This document shows, piece by piece, positions 29,364-38,115 of a stretch of 64,000 nucleotides of DNA. Numbering within the stretch: position 1 is the stretch's first letter; each line of letters starts with the position of its first letter. The position numbers were made by a program, and so were the translations under genes. The DNA is taken from the NCBI RefSeq assembly GCF_003347635.1, contig NZ_QDFY01000007.1, positions 1 through 64,000 on the forward strand, given 5' to 3'. The notes under the pieces are model-generated. The model saw only the letters and a program-made list of their open reading frames with translations. It did not search any database and was not told the origin of the DNA. Origin of the DNA: Sphingosinicella terrae. GTDB taxonomy: Bacteria; Pseudomonadota; Alphaproteobacteria; Sphingomonadales; Sphingomonadaceae.

Positions 29364-29678
29364 ATGGATTTCCAAGCGGGGGGATTCGAAGCGGCAAGCG
29401 AAGTGAGCGCCTATTCGGCGCCTGCGGAGCGGCGATCGGAGCCGCGGCACGAAGGGCTGGCGGAGGCGGCGATGCTGTCCTTTCGCGGCGAGACCCTGCG
29501 GGTGCCGGTGATCAACATTTCAAGCCGCGGGACGTTGATCGAGAGCGACATCGCGCCGCGTCTGGGCGAGAGCGTCGTTATCCGTTTCGACGGCTGCAGT
29601 CCGATGCACGCCTTCGTCCGCTGGTGGCGCGACGGCCGCATCGGCCTCAATTTCGGCGGCGAGATCATCCTCGGTTGA
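29364..29678 (+). CDS. PilZ domain protein
   Basis: 104 aa. The c-di-GMP motif RxxxR appears as RRSEPRHE near residues 23-30, followed after about 30 residues by NISSRGTLIESD, corresponding to (D/N)xSxxG. VRWWRDGRIGLNFGG closes the barrel. It is a stand-alone PilZ protein, probably a c-di-GMP receptor. Two more PilZ proteins lie at 56.8-57.7 kb. Its stop codon lies in the left arm of a strong hairpin. Confidence 0.88.
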   Translation: MDFQAGGFEAASEVSAYSAPAERRSEPRHEGLAEAAMLSFRGETLRVPVINISSRGTLIESDIAPRLGESVVIRFDGCSPMHAFVRWWRDGRIGLNFGGEIILG

Positions 29679-29719
29679 GCCCCCCCGGGCTCAACCTCCG
29701 ATGCGCGGGGCGCATCGGA
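29673..29719. terminator. Tandem perfect hairpins after PilZ gene
   Basis: Hairpin 1 is GGTTGAGCCC (29673-29682), loop CCCC, GGGCTCAACC (29687-29696). Hairpin 2 is TCCGATGCGC (29697-29706), loop GGG, GCGCATCGGA (29710-29719). The stems are perfect, 10 bp each and directly abutting. There is no T-run, so it may be a Rho-independent-like terminator or an mRNA-stabilising structure. Further on, CATCCTCGGTTGA (29667-29679) recurs at about 29730-29742. Confidence 0.65.
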
Positions 29720-29829
29720 CGGACGATCTCATCCTCGGTTGAACTCCCCGGGGACGCTCGGCGCTCTGGCTTCTTGATCGCATCCGATTGCCGGTCCATG
29801 CCTTCGCAAACGGCCGGAGCCCCGATTTC

Positions 29830-30939
29830 ATGCGTCTTTCGAAACTTCTCGCCGCCAGCCTGCTCGCCTCGGCGGCGAGCCTTCCCGTCGATTTCCTCTC
29901 AGCACAGGATCCCGCGCCCGCCGGGCAGCCGCAGGAGCGAACCGGTCTCTCCGACCTCGAATCGACGGTGAACCAGCTGCTGGAAGAGGAGAATGATCCG
30001 GCGTCTGCGGATGACCGGAATACCGGCCAGCCGGACTCCCCGGAGGCCGGATCGACACCGGCCGAGGACGAAACGCAGCCGGAATCCCCGCCCGAAGCGC
30101 CCGAAAGCCAGCCTGCGGCGGAGCCGGCGACCGCGCCCCCGCTGGAAGAGCCGGCGGCCGCTCCCGCCGCGGACGCCTCGCCTCAGACGCCGCCCCGCCC
30201 GGCGCCGCCGCTGACGCGGGCCGAACGCGCCGAGGTGGACCGGATCGCCGAGCGGGGCCGCCTGCTCATCGCCATCGCCCGCGCCGGCATCCTCGCCACC
30301 CAGGACATGCTGACGCGCGTCTCCGATCCCGACGCGGCCGGCATCGCCGGCTGGATCGCCGAGCCCGAGGGCAATGCCGTCACCGTCACTTTCTACGCCG
30401 AAGGCGAAGCCGGCCCGGCCGCCGTCTATCGGGCGACGGTGCTCGGGCCGCGCGTCGTGTCGCGCGAAACCCACATCACCGGCGAGCGGCCGCCGCTGAC
30501 CCCGCTACAGGCGCGCATGGCCGCGGCGCGGGCGGCCACCGAGGCGCTCGACAACGAGGCCTGCACCCCCCAGCCGTTCAACGTCCTCGTCGTTCCGCCG
30601 GCGGCCGCCGATGGTCCGATCGACGTCTATCAGACGTCGGCCCCCGCGCAGCGCGGCGTGTTCCCGCTCGGCGGGCATTTCCGCTCGACCGTGGCGGCCG
30701 ACGGCAGCATCGCGGATTCACGCCGCTTCGCCAACAGCTGCGTCGACATCGAGGCGTCCGTGCCCGCCGCTGGAGAGCAGCCGCGCCCGATCGGCGTCAC
30801 CCACCTCCTCGATCCGATGCCGACCGAGATGCACGTCTTCCTTTCCCAGTTGATGGGCAGGCCCATTCTGGTCGCGACCGGCGAACCGTCGCGCATCTGG
30901 CTGGTCACCGGCGAGCGGATCGTCGAGGTGCGGGAGTAG
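29830..30939 (+). CDS. Exported hypothetical protein with Pro/Glu-rich linker
   Basis: 369 aa from ATG 29830 (MRLSKLLAASLLAS), which starts a signal peptide ending near FLSAQ; the frame continues 14 codons upstream. Residues of about 35-125 are a low-complexity acidic, Pro/Ala-rich linker. The C-terminal domain (about 125-369) begins TRAERAEVDRIAERGRLLIAIARAG and ends PSRIWLVTGERIVEVRE. Three Cys are conserved-looking (EACTPQPFNV, NSCVDIE). I do not recognise a named family; it may be a sphingomonad-specific envelope protein. Confidence 0.75.
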   Translation: MRLSKLLAASLLASAASLPVDFLSAQDPAPAGQPQERTGLSDLESTVNQLLEEENDPASADDRNTGQPDSPEAGSTPAEDETQPESPPEAPESQPAAEPATAPPLEEPAAAPAADASPQTPPRPAPPLTRAERAEVDRIAERGRLLIAIARAGILATQDMLTRVSDPDAAGIAGWIAEPEGNAVTVTFYAEGEAGPAAVYRATVLGPRVVSRETHITGERPPLTPLQARMAAARAATEALDNEACTPQPFNVLVVPPAAADGPIDVYQTSAPAQRGVFPLGGHFRSTVAADGSIADSRRFANSCVDIEASVPAAGEQPRPIGVTHLLDPMPTEMHVFLSQLMGRPILVATGEPSRIWLVTGERIVEVRE

Positions 30940-31088
30940 ACGAGGAGTCGGTTGGCGTAGAAGCCGGGTGATCGCCCCACCAACAGGGGCAATCCTTCGT
31001 CGCGCCGATAAGTTCTCGCGCGCCGGCGAAAAGTAAATCTAGGTGAACGTCCGGGCGGGTAGGCCGCGCTACGCAGGCGATCGGACCT

Positions 31089-31838
31089 ATGCACGGATCG
31101 GCGACTTCCTCTTCACGATCGTTCGACGCCTTCGCCAGGCTGCCAAGGCAGCATCGCGCGGCTTTCGAAAAGCTCGCACGCCGGCACTTGCGCGAGCTGG
31201 CGCCCCGCCGCGATCTGACACGCGAGGGCGACAGGCCATCCGCCATCCGGCTCATCCTCGACGGCTGGGCCTGCCGGTACAAGCAACTCCCGGACGGCCG
31301 CCGGCAGATCGTCCATATCCTCCTTCCCGGCGACTTCTGCGACGCCTGTCACTTCGTCGCGGAACGGATCGATCATTCGGTCGGCGCGATCACGCGGCTC
31401 GCCTACGCCGAGATACCGGCGGCCGAGATCGAGACGCTGATCACGCAAGGTTCGGAGCTGCTCAGGACCTTCTGGCGCAACGAGATGATCGAGGCGGCGA
31501 TCGCGCGCGAATGGACGGCTAATGTCGGCCAACGCACCGCCTATGAGCGGCTCGCCCACCTGTTCTGCGAGACCTTCCTGCGCCTGGCCGCCATCGGCCT
31601 GGCCGAGGATGCCAGCTGCGAATGGCCGCTCACCCAGAACGATCTCGCCGACGCCACCGGCCTCACCGCCGTTCACGTCAACCGGACGCTGCAGGAACTG
31701 CGCCGGGAAGGGCTGATCGAGCTGCGCGGCCGCCGCCTGGCGCTGCCGGATCCTGCCCGGCTGCGCCAGGTCGCGGAGTTCAGTCCTCTCTATCTCCACC
31801 TCCCGGCCGAGACCCAGCACTTGCTCGCCTTCCGCTGA
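31089..31838 (+). CDS. Crp/Fnr family transcriptional regulator (first of tandem)
   Basis: 249 aa. A cyclic-nucleotide-binding-like beta-roll covers about 25-140 (ILDGWACRYKQLPDGRRQIVHILLPGDFCD). The C-terminal winged HTH covers about 170-235 (WPLTQNDLADATGLTAVHVNRTLQELRREGLI). It lacks the N-terminal Cys cluster of true FNR, and the cAMP-binding Arg/Ser pattern is not evident. The proteobacterial members of this subfamily are mostly uncharacterised; signals proposed for relatives are redox or stress. A paralogue follows 116 bp downstream. The start has no strong Shine-Dalgarno. Confidence 0.88.
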   Translation: MHGSATSSSRSFDAFARLPRQHRAAFEKLARRHLRELAPRRDLTREGDRPSAIRLILDGWACRYKQLPDGRRQIVHILLPGDFCDACHFVAERIDHSVGAITRLAYAEIPAAEIETLITQGSELLRTFWRNEMIEAAIAREWTANVGQRTAYERLAHLFCETFLRLAAIGLAEDASCEWPLTQNDLADATGLTAVHVNRTLQELRREGLIELRGRRLALPDPARLRQVAEFSPLYLHLPAETQHLLAFR

Positions 31839-31954
31839 CCGCATGCGCGGTCGGCGAGGATCGGGCCGCTCATTTGCCACCTGGGGCGCGAGGCCCTATC
31901 GAGCGAGCGAAGCCAGGACCGACGCCTGAAGCCTCTCCCGCCCGAGGTTGAGTC

Positions 31955-32674
31955 ATGATCGACACTCACCTGATGAAGCTGCGTGCCCGCGACCGGGTCT
32001 CCGAAGAAGAGGAGCGGGCGATCCGCGGCGCCGTCTCGGAAGTTCGGGAATTTGCGGCCGACAAGACGATCATCCGGGCGGGCGAGGATCTGACGGTGAG
32101 CCTGCTGCTCGTCGACGGGATCCTGTGTCGCTACAAGGATCTCAGCGACGGACAGCGCCAGATCACCGAGCTGCACGTGTCCGGCGACTTCGCCGACCTC
32201 CACAGCTTCACGCTCAAGCGGCTCGACCACAATGTCATGACGATGTCGCGGTGCCGGATCGCGATCGTTCCGCACGAGCGCCTGAAGGCAATCACCGAGC
32301 AGCACCCCCATCTCACCCGGCTCTATTGGTTCACCACCAATCTCGACGCGGCGATCCACCGCGAATGGGAGGTGTCGCTCGGCCGGCGCCCGTCGCTCGC
32401 CCGGATCGCGCACCTGTTCTGCGAGCTGCAGGCCAGGCTCGGTCTTGTCGGGCTCGTGAACGGCGACGGCTACGATCTGCCGCTCACCCAGACGGAGATC
32501 GCGGAATGCATGGGCCTGACGCCGGTCCACGTGAACCGGACGCTGAGGGAGCTGCGCGAGCGCGGGCTGCTCGAATTCCGGTCGGGCCGGGTCTCTATCC
32601 CCGACCTCGCCGCGCTGGCGCGGGTGGCGGAGTTCGATCCGGCCTATCTCTACCTGGAGCCGCGGGCGCGCTGA
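31955..32674 (+). CDS. Crp/Fnr family transcriptional regulator (second of tandem)
   Basis: 239 aa. It has the same layout as its neighbour: effector roll (LLLVDGILCRYKDLSDGQRQITELHVSGDFADLH) and HTH (YDLPLTQTEIAECMGLTPVHVNRTLRELRERGLLEF). A Cys follows the DGxxxRYK strand in both, while the N-termini differ. The pair probably arose by duplication. CGAGG precedes ATG 31955. The Val-His-Val-Asn-Arg-Thr recognition helix is shared, so the two may bind the same DNA sites and compete or form heterodimers. Confidence 0.88.
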   Translation: MIDTHLMKLRARDRVSEEEERAIRGAVSEVREFAADKTIIRAGEDLTVSLLLVDGILCRYKDLSDGQRQITELHVSGDFADLHSFTLKRLDHNVMTMSRCRIAIVPHERLKAITEQHPHLTRLYWFTTNLDAAIHREWEVSLGRRPSLARIAHLFCELQARLGLVGLVNGDGYDLPLTQTEIAECMGLTPVHVNRTLRELRERGLLEFRSGRVSIPDLAALARVAEFDPAYLYLEPRAR

Positions 32675-32815
32675 CGATTGCGGGCTTTTCGCAGCCCGAT
32701 CATGCGCTTGGTCTAAAAAGGCTTGCGCTTGAGCGGCGGGTTGCGGACTCGGGGGGCGGGGACGCAGATGAATGACGCGGCCGGCGCGCCGGCCGTGATG
32801 GAGGGCAATTCTCAC

Positions 32816-34861
32816 ATGAAGACATCTCGACATGCGCTGGCCGCGGCGCTGCTGCTGGCCGGCGCGGCGCCGATCTTCGCGCAGGCCGACACCGAGGCGG
32901 CGACGGTCCAGGCCGCCGGCAAGGCCCATTACGGAAATTGGGGCGTCGACCTCGACGGCCGCGACCTGGCGGTCAAGGCGGGCGACGACTTCTATCGCCA
33001 TGCCAGCAACAGCTGGTTCCGCAACAACCCGATCCCGGCCGACCGGAACAGCTACAGCCTGTGGACCGTGCTCGATCAGGAGATCGAGCGGCAGGTGAGG
33101 GCGATCGTCGAGGGCGGCGGCAGCGATCCGGTGGCGCGGCAGGTCGGCGATTTCTACGCCAGCTGGATGGACGAGGCGGCGATCGAAGCGCGCGGCCTCT
33201 CGGCGGCGCAGCCCCACCTTGATCGCATTGCGGCGGTGACCGACCGCGCCGGCCTGCTTCGTCTGTTCGCCACGCCCGGATTCCCGGTGCCGATCGGCGT
33301 CGGCATCCTTCCCGACCCGGCCGACCCGACCCGCTACACGGCCTCGGTCGAGCAGGCCGGCCTCGGCATGCCCAATCGCGATTATTATCTTCGCGAGGGC
33401 GAGCAATATGATCGCTACCGCGCCGCCTATCGCGACTATGTCGTGTCGCTCCACCGGCTGGCCGGCCTGAGCGAGCCCGAAGCGCGGGCCGACGCGATCA
33501 TCGCCCTCGAGCGGCGCATCGCCGAGGCGCATTGGACGCCGGAGCGCAGCCGCGACATCCAGCAGATCTACAACCCGATGAACCGCGCGCAGCTGATCGC
33601 GCTGGCCCCGCAATTCGGTTGGAACGAGACGCTGCCGCAGCTCGGGCTCGGCGAGCTGCCGACGATCGTCGCCGGCGAGACCACGGCGATCGCGGCCATC
33701 GGCGAGATGCTCGACACGGTGTCGCTCGACACCTGGAAGGCGTGGATGACCTTCCATTTCCTGAGCGACAATGCCGCCTTCCTGCCTCGCGCCTTCGACC
33801 AGGCCAATTTCGACTTCTACCAGCGCACCTTGCGCGGGGTCGAGCGCCAGCGCGAGCGGTGGCAGCGCGGCATCGGCCTGCTGAACGGCATGATGGGCGA
33901 GGCGGTCGGCCGCCTCTATGTCGAGCGCCACTTCCCCGCCGAGAGCCGGCGCCAGATGAACGAGCTGATCGCCAACCTGCGCGGCGCCTTCGCCGACCGG
34001 CTGGAGCGGCTCGACTGGATGGATGCGGAGACCCGCGCCCAGGCGCTGGCGAAGCTGGAGACGTTCGAGCCGCGCATCGGCCATCCGGAGCGCTTCATCG
34101 ACTATTCGCCGGTCCAGGTGGCCCGCGGCGACCTGCTCGGCAACGTGCTTCGCGCCCGCGACTTCCAGTGGAACCTGCAGGTTTCACGACTCGGCGGGCC
34201 GGTGGATCGCGGGCTCTGGAACATGAACCCGCAGACGATCAACGCCTCCTACAATCCGCTGCTCAATCAGATCACCTTCCCGGCCGGCATCCTGCAGCCG
34301 CCCTTCTTCGATCCCAATGCCGATCCGGCGGTCAATTATGGCGCGATCGGCGCCGTCATCGGCCACGAGATCGGCCACGGATTCGACGATCAGGGCCGGC
34401 AGTTCGACGCCACCGGGCGGATCCGCGATTGGTGGACGGCGACTGCCGCCGAGCGCTTCCGGGAGCGCGCGTCCCGGCTCGGGGGCCAATATTCGGGCTA
34501 CGAGCCGCTGCCGGGCCTCACCGTCAACGGCGACCTGACCATGGGCGAGAATATCGGCGATCTCGGCGGGCTCGAAATGGCCTATGCCGCCTATCGCCGC
34601 CACGTCGCCCAGCATGGCGAGCCACCGGTGGTCGACGGCCTGACCGGCGACCAGCGCTTCTTCCTCGCCTTCGCCCAGGTCTGGCGCAGCCACCTGCGCG
34701 ATGGAACGCTGCGCGAGCGCGTGCTGACCGATCCGCACAGCCCGCCCGAATATCGGGTGAACGGCGTCGTGCGGAACATGGACGCCTGGTACCGGGCCTT
34801 CAATGTCCAGCCCGGCGACCGGCTCTATCTTCCGCCGGAGCAGCGCGTGAAGATCTGGTAG
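32816..34861 (+). CDS. Exported M13-family zinc metallopeptidase (PepO/neprilysin type)
   Basis: 681 aa. ATG 32816 (MKTSRHALAAALLL) starts a signal peptide ending APIFAQA, with GGAGGG upstream. The M13 N-terminal domain opens with the AGDDFYRHASNSWF motif. The catalytic motif IGHEIGHGFDDQGRQFD provides the HExxH ligands, and ENIGDLGGLEMAY the third Glu and following Asp. The NxNAYYNP-like substrate-binding loop is NASYNPLLNQITFPAGILQPPF. It degrades peptides in the periplasm. A 13-bp-stem terminator follows immediately. Confidence 0.93.
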   Translation: MKTSRHALAAALLLAGAAPIFAQADTEAATVQAAGKAHYGNWGVDLDGRDLAVKAGDDFYRHASNSWFRNNPIPADRNSYSLWTVLDQEIERQVRAIVEGGGSDPVARQVGDFYASWMDEAAIEARGLSAAQPHLDRIAAVTDRAGLLRLFATPGFPVPIGVGILPDPADPTRYTASVEQAGLGMPNRDYYLREGEQYDRYRAAYRDYVVSLHRLAGLSEPEARADAIIALERRIAEAHWTPERSRDIQQIYNPMNRAQLIALAPQFGWNETLPQLGLGELPTIVAGETTAIAAIGEMLDTVSLDTWKAWMTFHFLSDNAAFLPRAFDQANFDFYQRTLRGVERQRERWQRGIGLLNGMMGEAVGRLYVERHFPAESRRQMNELIANLRGAFADRLERLDWMDAETRAQALAKLETFEPRIGHPERFIDYSPVQVARGDLLGNVLRARDFQWNLQVSRLGGPVDRGLWNMNPQTINASYNPLLNQITFPAGILQPPFFDPNADPAVNYGAIGAVIGHEIGHGFDDQGRQFDATGRIRDWWTATAAERFRERASRLGGQYSGYEPLPGLTVNGDLTMGENIGDLGGLEMAYAAYRRHVAQHGEPPVVDGLTGDQRFFLAFAQVWRSHLRDGTLRERVLTDPHSPPEYRVNGVVRNMDAWYRAFNVQPGDRLYLPPEQRVKIW

Positions 34862-34870
34862 GATGAAGAG

Positions 34871-34900
34871 GCGCGGGGCCGGAGGGATCCGGCCCCGCGC
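34871..34900. terminator. Bidirectional terminator hairpin
   Basis: GCGCGGGGCCGGA (34871-34883), loop GGGA, TCCGGCCCCGCGC (34888-34900): a perfect 13-bp stem exactly between the convergent M13 peptidase stop (34861) and the DUF3828 gene stop (34901). No clear T-run on either side. Confidence 0.75.
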
Positions 34901-35398
34901 TCATTCCGGCCGCTCGGCGAGCAGCACGGAGAGGACCCAGCCGTCCTCGCCGTCGCCGCTCGAGGCATCGTCGAGATACCAGCGCCCCGACTGCCGGACG
35001 AAGGCGAAGCGGACCTCGTCAGGCGCCTCCCAGTTGCGAAACCGCGCGACGATCGTGCGCCGATCGGCCCCCTCCTCGATGACGTCGAGCTCGACCCGGT
35101 CGACGCGCCAGTCCTGCGAATTGGTCCACCAGTCGAAGTCGAGCGAGCCGATCAGGTCATCGTGCCGTGCCGTCCACGCCATATAGGCATCGAAGAGCGC
35201 GCGAAGCCCGTCGCTATAGGCGAATTCCGGATCCGCCGGCGGTGCCTCGGGATTGCGGCGGTAGGCATCATATTGCGCGGCGACGAAGGCGCGCGGATCG
35301 TCGACGCCGCGTTGCGCCTGGACGGGGGCCGCGCCAGGCTGCGTCGCCGCCGCCTGGGCGGGGGCCAGGGCCGCCGCGATGAGCCACAAGAACCGCAT
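34901..35398 (-). CDS. Exported DUF3828-like protein
   Basis: 165 aa from ATG 35398 (MRFLWLIAAALAPAQAAAT), which is a signal peptide; the longer frame adds 48 basic residues and is rejected. The mature part holds DDPRAFVAAQYDAYRRN, a long helix region, DFDWWTNSQDW, VARFRNWEAPDEVRFAFVRQSGRWYLDD. This fits the DUF3828 / NTF2-like layout, a small periplasmic fold of unknown role. The family assignment is moderate. It converges on the M13 gene across a hairpin. Confidence 0.7.
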   Translation of the reverse strand: MRFLWLIAAALAPAQAAATQPGAAPVQAQRGVDDPRAFVAAQYDAYRRNPEAPPADPEFAYSDGLRALFDAYMAWTARHDDLIGSLDFDWWTNSQDWRVDRVELDVIEEGADRRTIVARFRNWEAPDEVRFAFVRQSGRWYLDDASSGDGEDGWVLSVLLAERPE

Positions 35399-35608
35399 CT
35401 TTCCGCTTGGTCCCCCTCGAGAATTGCCTCCCTTAGGCGTCGCAATCGGCCTGCGGCAAGCGGCGGGCTCGGGCTTTCGGCGGGGAGACGCAAAGCTGTG
35501 GGGCGCTGGAGACCGTTTCGGAAGCGACCGCCACCGGTACATCCGACGTCGGCCCTTGATCCCGCCGCCGCGCCGGTGAAGATGGAGCCCTCAACAGGGG
35601 AAACATGC

Positions 35609-36562
35609 ATGCGTCTCGCCTTCGCCCTCGCCGCCGCGTCGCTTGCCGCGGCCTGCACGCCCGCGTCTCAGGAAGCGGCGCCGGAACCCTCCGCACGCTA
35701 CACCTTCTGGCGTCCGGCGCCAGTCGAGGGGGCCACCGAGCCTTCGGAGGTGATCGCGCGCTCGACCGCCGCCGACTGGCGCGCGGTCGCGCCCGACAAT
35801 CTGCTGGTCATGGAGCTTGCCGACGGCAAGCGGGTCGTGATCGAGCTCGCGCCCGATTTCGCGCCGGTCCACGTCGCCAATGTCCGCGCCTTCGCTCGGG
35901 CCGGCTGGTGGAACGATGCCGCCATCTATCGCGTCCAGGACAATTATGTCGCCCAATGGGGCAATGGCGACGCCGAGGTCGCCTTGCCGCAGGGCGTCGT
36001 TCGGACGCCGCCGCCCGAATATGAGCGCGATCTCGCCGGCCTGCCGATCAGGCCGCTCGGCTATCCCGACAGCTACGCGCCGATGGTCGGTCATGCCGGC
36101 GGCTGGCCGGTCGCCTGGGATCCCGAGAGCGGCAAGGCGTGGCTCACCCATTGCTACGCATCGGTCGGCGTCGGCCGCAACCTCGCGCCCGATACCGGGA
36201 CGGGCGGCGAGCTCTATGCCGTGATCGGCCATGCGCCGCGCCATCTCGATCGCAACATCGCCACGATCGGCCGAGTGATCGAAGGGATGGAGCATCTCGC
36301 GGCGCGGCCGCGCGGTTCGGGCGATCTCGGCTTCTATGCGGCCGAGCGGGGCGAGACTCCGGTCGCGATCCGATCGGTGCGGCTGGCGAGCGACCTTCCC
36401 GAGGCAGCGCGCCCGCGATACGAGGCGATGCGCACCGAGAGCGCGGCCTTTTCCGCCTATGTCACCGGACGCGCCAACCGGGGCGGCAGCTTCTTCAACC
36501 GGCCCGCCGGCGGCGTCGACCTGTGCAACGTCAACGTTCCGGTCCGCCGCGCCCAGGGCTGA
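35609..36562 (+). CDS. Exported cyclophilin-type peptidyl-prolyl isomerase
   Basis: 317 aa. ATG 35609 with AGGGGA upstream starts a signal sequence (MRLAFALAAASLAAAC) whose Cys could be lipidated, although the -3 residue is Ala. The cyclophilin domain starts at VMELADGKRVVIELAPDFAPVHVANVRAFARAGWW and includes the FxxHR-equivalent AAIYRVQDNYVAQWG. A GxLxMA-like block is replaced by KAWLTHCYASVGVGRN. The domain is enlarged by about 100 residues against the 160-aa norm. It likely helps fold envelope proteins; the active-site Arg of IYRVQ is kept. Confidence 0.85.
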   Translation: MRLAFALAAASLAAACTPASQEAAPEPSARYTFWRPAPVEGATEPSEVIARSTAADWRAVAPDNLLVMELADGKRVVIELAPDFAPVHVANVRAFARAGWWNDAAIYRVQDNYVAQWGNGDAEVALPQGVVRTPPPEYERDLAGLPIRPLGYPDSYAPMVGHAGGWPVAWDPESGKAWLTHCYASVGVGRNLAPDTGTGGELYAVIGHAPRHLDRNIATIGRVIEGMEHLAARPRGSGDLGFYAAERGETPVAIRSVRLASDLPEAARPRYEAMRTESAAFSAYVTGRANRGGSFFNRPAGGVDLCNVNVPVRRAQG

Positions 36563-36565
36563 GCG

Positions 36566-37078
36566 TCAGCGCAGGGTCATCCGATCGTCTTCGATCTCGA
36601 GCCGTTCGAGGCGCGAAAGGAAGCTCTGGCCGAGAAGCGAAACGGGCAGGTCCTCGGCGACGACCGCGTCGACGCTGGTACCGGCGAGCGGCCCGAGCTC
36701 GAGACGATCGATGGTGATCGGGCTCACCTCGATCGCTCCGCCGGCGCCCCTCGCGCGCAGCCGCGCAATGCCGGCAACGATGCCCGCCCGCTGCGCATCC
36801 TCCGGCGTCAGCGCGACGAGGCTGGCGCCGGTGTCGACGATGAAGCGGACCGGCGCCCCATTCACGCGCGCCTGCACATAGAAATGACCGTCGCCGTCGC
36901 GCTCGAGACTGTGAGCCTCCCCCGCTTTGGTCAGCCGGGGCGGCTCGCCGGTCCCGTCGTCGACATCGGCGCGAGCGGGCGCGAGCGGCGGCGCCTGCGG
37001 CGCGGGAAGGCGAGGCGCGATCACGAGCACCGCGGCCAGCAGCAGCGCTCCGCCCAGGAGATAACCGCCCGAGGACAT
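36566..37078 (-). CDS. Retropepsin-like aspartic protease (TIGR02281 type)
   Basis: 170 aa. An N-terminal membrane anchor (YLLGGALLLAAVLVIAP) is followed by a linker and a single retropepsin-fold domain: GHFYVQARVNGAPVRFIVDTGASLVALT, with the catalytic Asp-Thr-Gly near residues 80-82. The flap-like and C-terminal LGQSFLSRLERLEIEDD strand follow. It would work as a homodimer in the periplasm. It converges on the cyclophilin gene with only 3 bases between stop codons. Relatives are common in alphaproteobacteria but little studied. Confidence 0.87.
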   Translation of the reverse strand: MSSGGYLLGGALLLAAVLVIAPRLPAPQAPPLAPARADVDDGTGEPPRLTKAGEAHSLERDGDGHFYVQARVNGAPVRFIVDTGASLVALTPEDAQRAGIVAGIARLRARGAGGAIEVSPITIDRLELGPLAGTSVDAVVAEDLPVSLLGQSFLSRLERLEIEDDRMTLR

Positions 37079-37218
37079 GGCGGCATCCTAGCCGACCGTC
37101 CACCAAGCCCCGGTTAACGAGGCCCGAAAAGGAGGCGGCCGCCTCTCCTGGACTGGTTGCACTTCAAGCGCAGGCGGGGCGGAGACCAGCCGCATGGCGG
37201 CGGGCCCTTCCTCGATAT

Positions 37219-37485
37219 CTAGGCAGCGTAAGCGTGGCTTTCGGAAAAGGGAAAGCGGCGCACCGTCCGGATGATTTGACCACCCGCGATCAGGGGAGCG
37301 CTCTCCAGCGGCAAGGCCGTGCCGCAAAAGGCGCATTCCGCCATGATCCGGCCGATATACCAGTGAGTGCGTCCGCAACCCGGGCAATAATTGGTCTCAT
37401 GGTCGCGATACACGATATGGTAGCCGCGCTGAGCTACGGGAGGGACCAGGCTTCCGCCACGGGCCTCGAGCACATTCGTCGCCAT
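37219..37485 (-). CDS. Small zinc-ribbon protein
   Basis: 88 aa. ATG 37485 has AAGGAG 8-9 nt upstream. One Zn ribbon of CPGC-x13-CAFC spacing (NYCPGCGRTHWYIGRIMAECAFCG) lies in the middle, with YHIVYRDHETNY before it. The longer open frame adds Arg-rich sequence. It is a cytosolic protein of unknown role, possibly binding nucleic acid or a ribosome. It is flanked on its 5' side by an apparently empty stretch. Confidence 0.72.
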   Translation of the reverse strand: MATNVLEARGGSLVPPVAQRGYHIVYRDHETNYCPGCGRTHWYIGRIMAECAFCGTALPLESAPLIAGGQIIRTVRRFPFSESHAYAA

Positions 37486-37809
37486 ACTCCGGCTCCTTCC
37501 ACAATCAACTTGCGGTGCCCAACGCAGGGGCGGAACGAGAAGTTTCATGGCGCGCAGGTGAACGAGCGGCAGGCGCCGCCGCTTTTCCCTTGGTCCACAT
37601 GCGCGCAAGCCATGCAAATCCGCGGCGTTGAGCCGTTTTCGGCATGCGACGAGGCGCGGCGGAAGCAGTCGACGGAAATGCGACGAACGGAGTCCGCCAG
37701 GGCATATGGCTCAGATCGGGACACCGGGACGGAGGGCCGCAAGGGAACCACGCCGCCCGCTGGGATTTGAGCGGCCCATGAGCGCAGACCGCCATCCGGA
37801 ATTAGGAAA
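37486..37809. other. Intergenic stretch, no gene seen
   Basis: 324 bases lie between the zinc-ribbon gene and the small membrane protein gene. Open frames exist on both strands but their translations are Arg/Ser/Pro-rich with no ribosome sites. It presumably contains the two divergent promoters. Confidence 0.5.
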
Positions 37810-38097
37810 TTGAGGCGCAGGCGGGCCGATCTTCGGCTCCTGCTCGCGGGAGCGCTCGGGCTCCTCGTCCTGCTCGTGCTTTCGGCGACATTGGTCGGCC
37901 GAGAGGCACGGGAAAGCCCGGCACCGACGGCCGTCCTGAACGAGATCGGGGAACGCAATCGCGAGGCCGCGATCGATGCCGCTGCGCGTTTCAAGGAGGA
38001 GGCGGCGGCCGCGACCCGGGCTGCGGAGCTGGCGGCAGAGACCAATCGAGCCGATCCGACCCAGCTCTCCGCGACTTCGGAGGCGGCCGGACGCTGA
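37810..38097 (+). CDS. Small single-pass membrane protein
   Basis: 95 aa from TTG 37810, with TAGGAA just upstream. A basic start (RRRRADLR) precedes one hydrophobic helix (LLLAGALGLLVLLVLSATLVG) and an Ala/Glu-rich helical tail. No family recognised. It is plausible because of the membrane segment and positive-inside charge, but the start codon is weak and there is no other support. Confidence 0.5.
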   Translation: MRRRRADLRLLLAGALGLLVLLVLSATLVGREARESPAPTAVLNEIGERNREAAIDAAARFKEEAAAATRAAELAAETNRADPTQLSATSEAAGR

Positions 38098-38115
38098 CTA
38101 GACGGCACGCCTGTC

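Noticed and set aside
31790-34084. 764-aa minus-strand open frame
   Set aside because: Antisense shadow of the Crp/Fnr and M13 genes.
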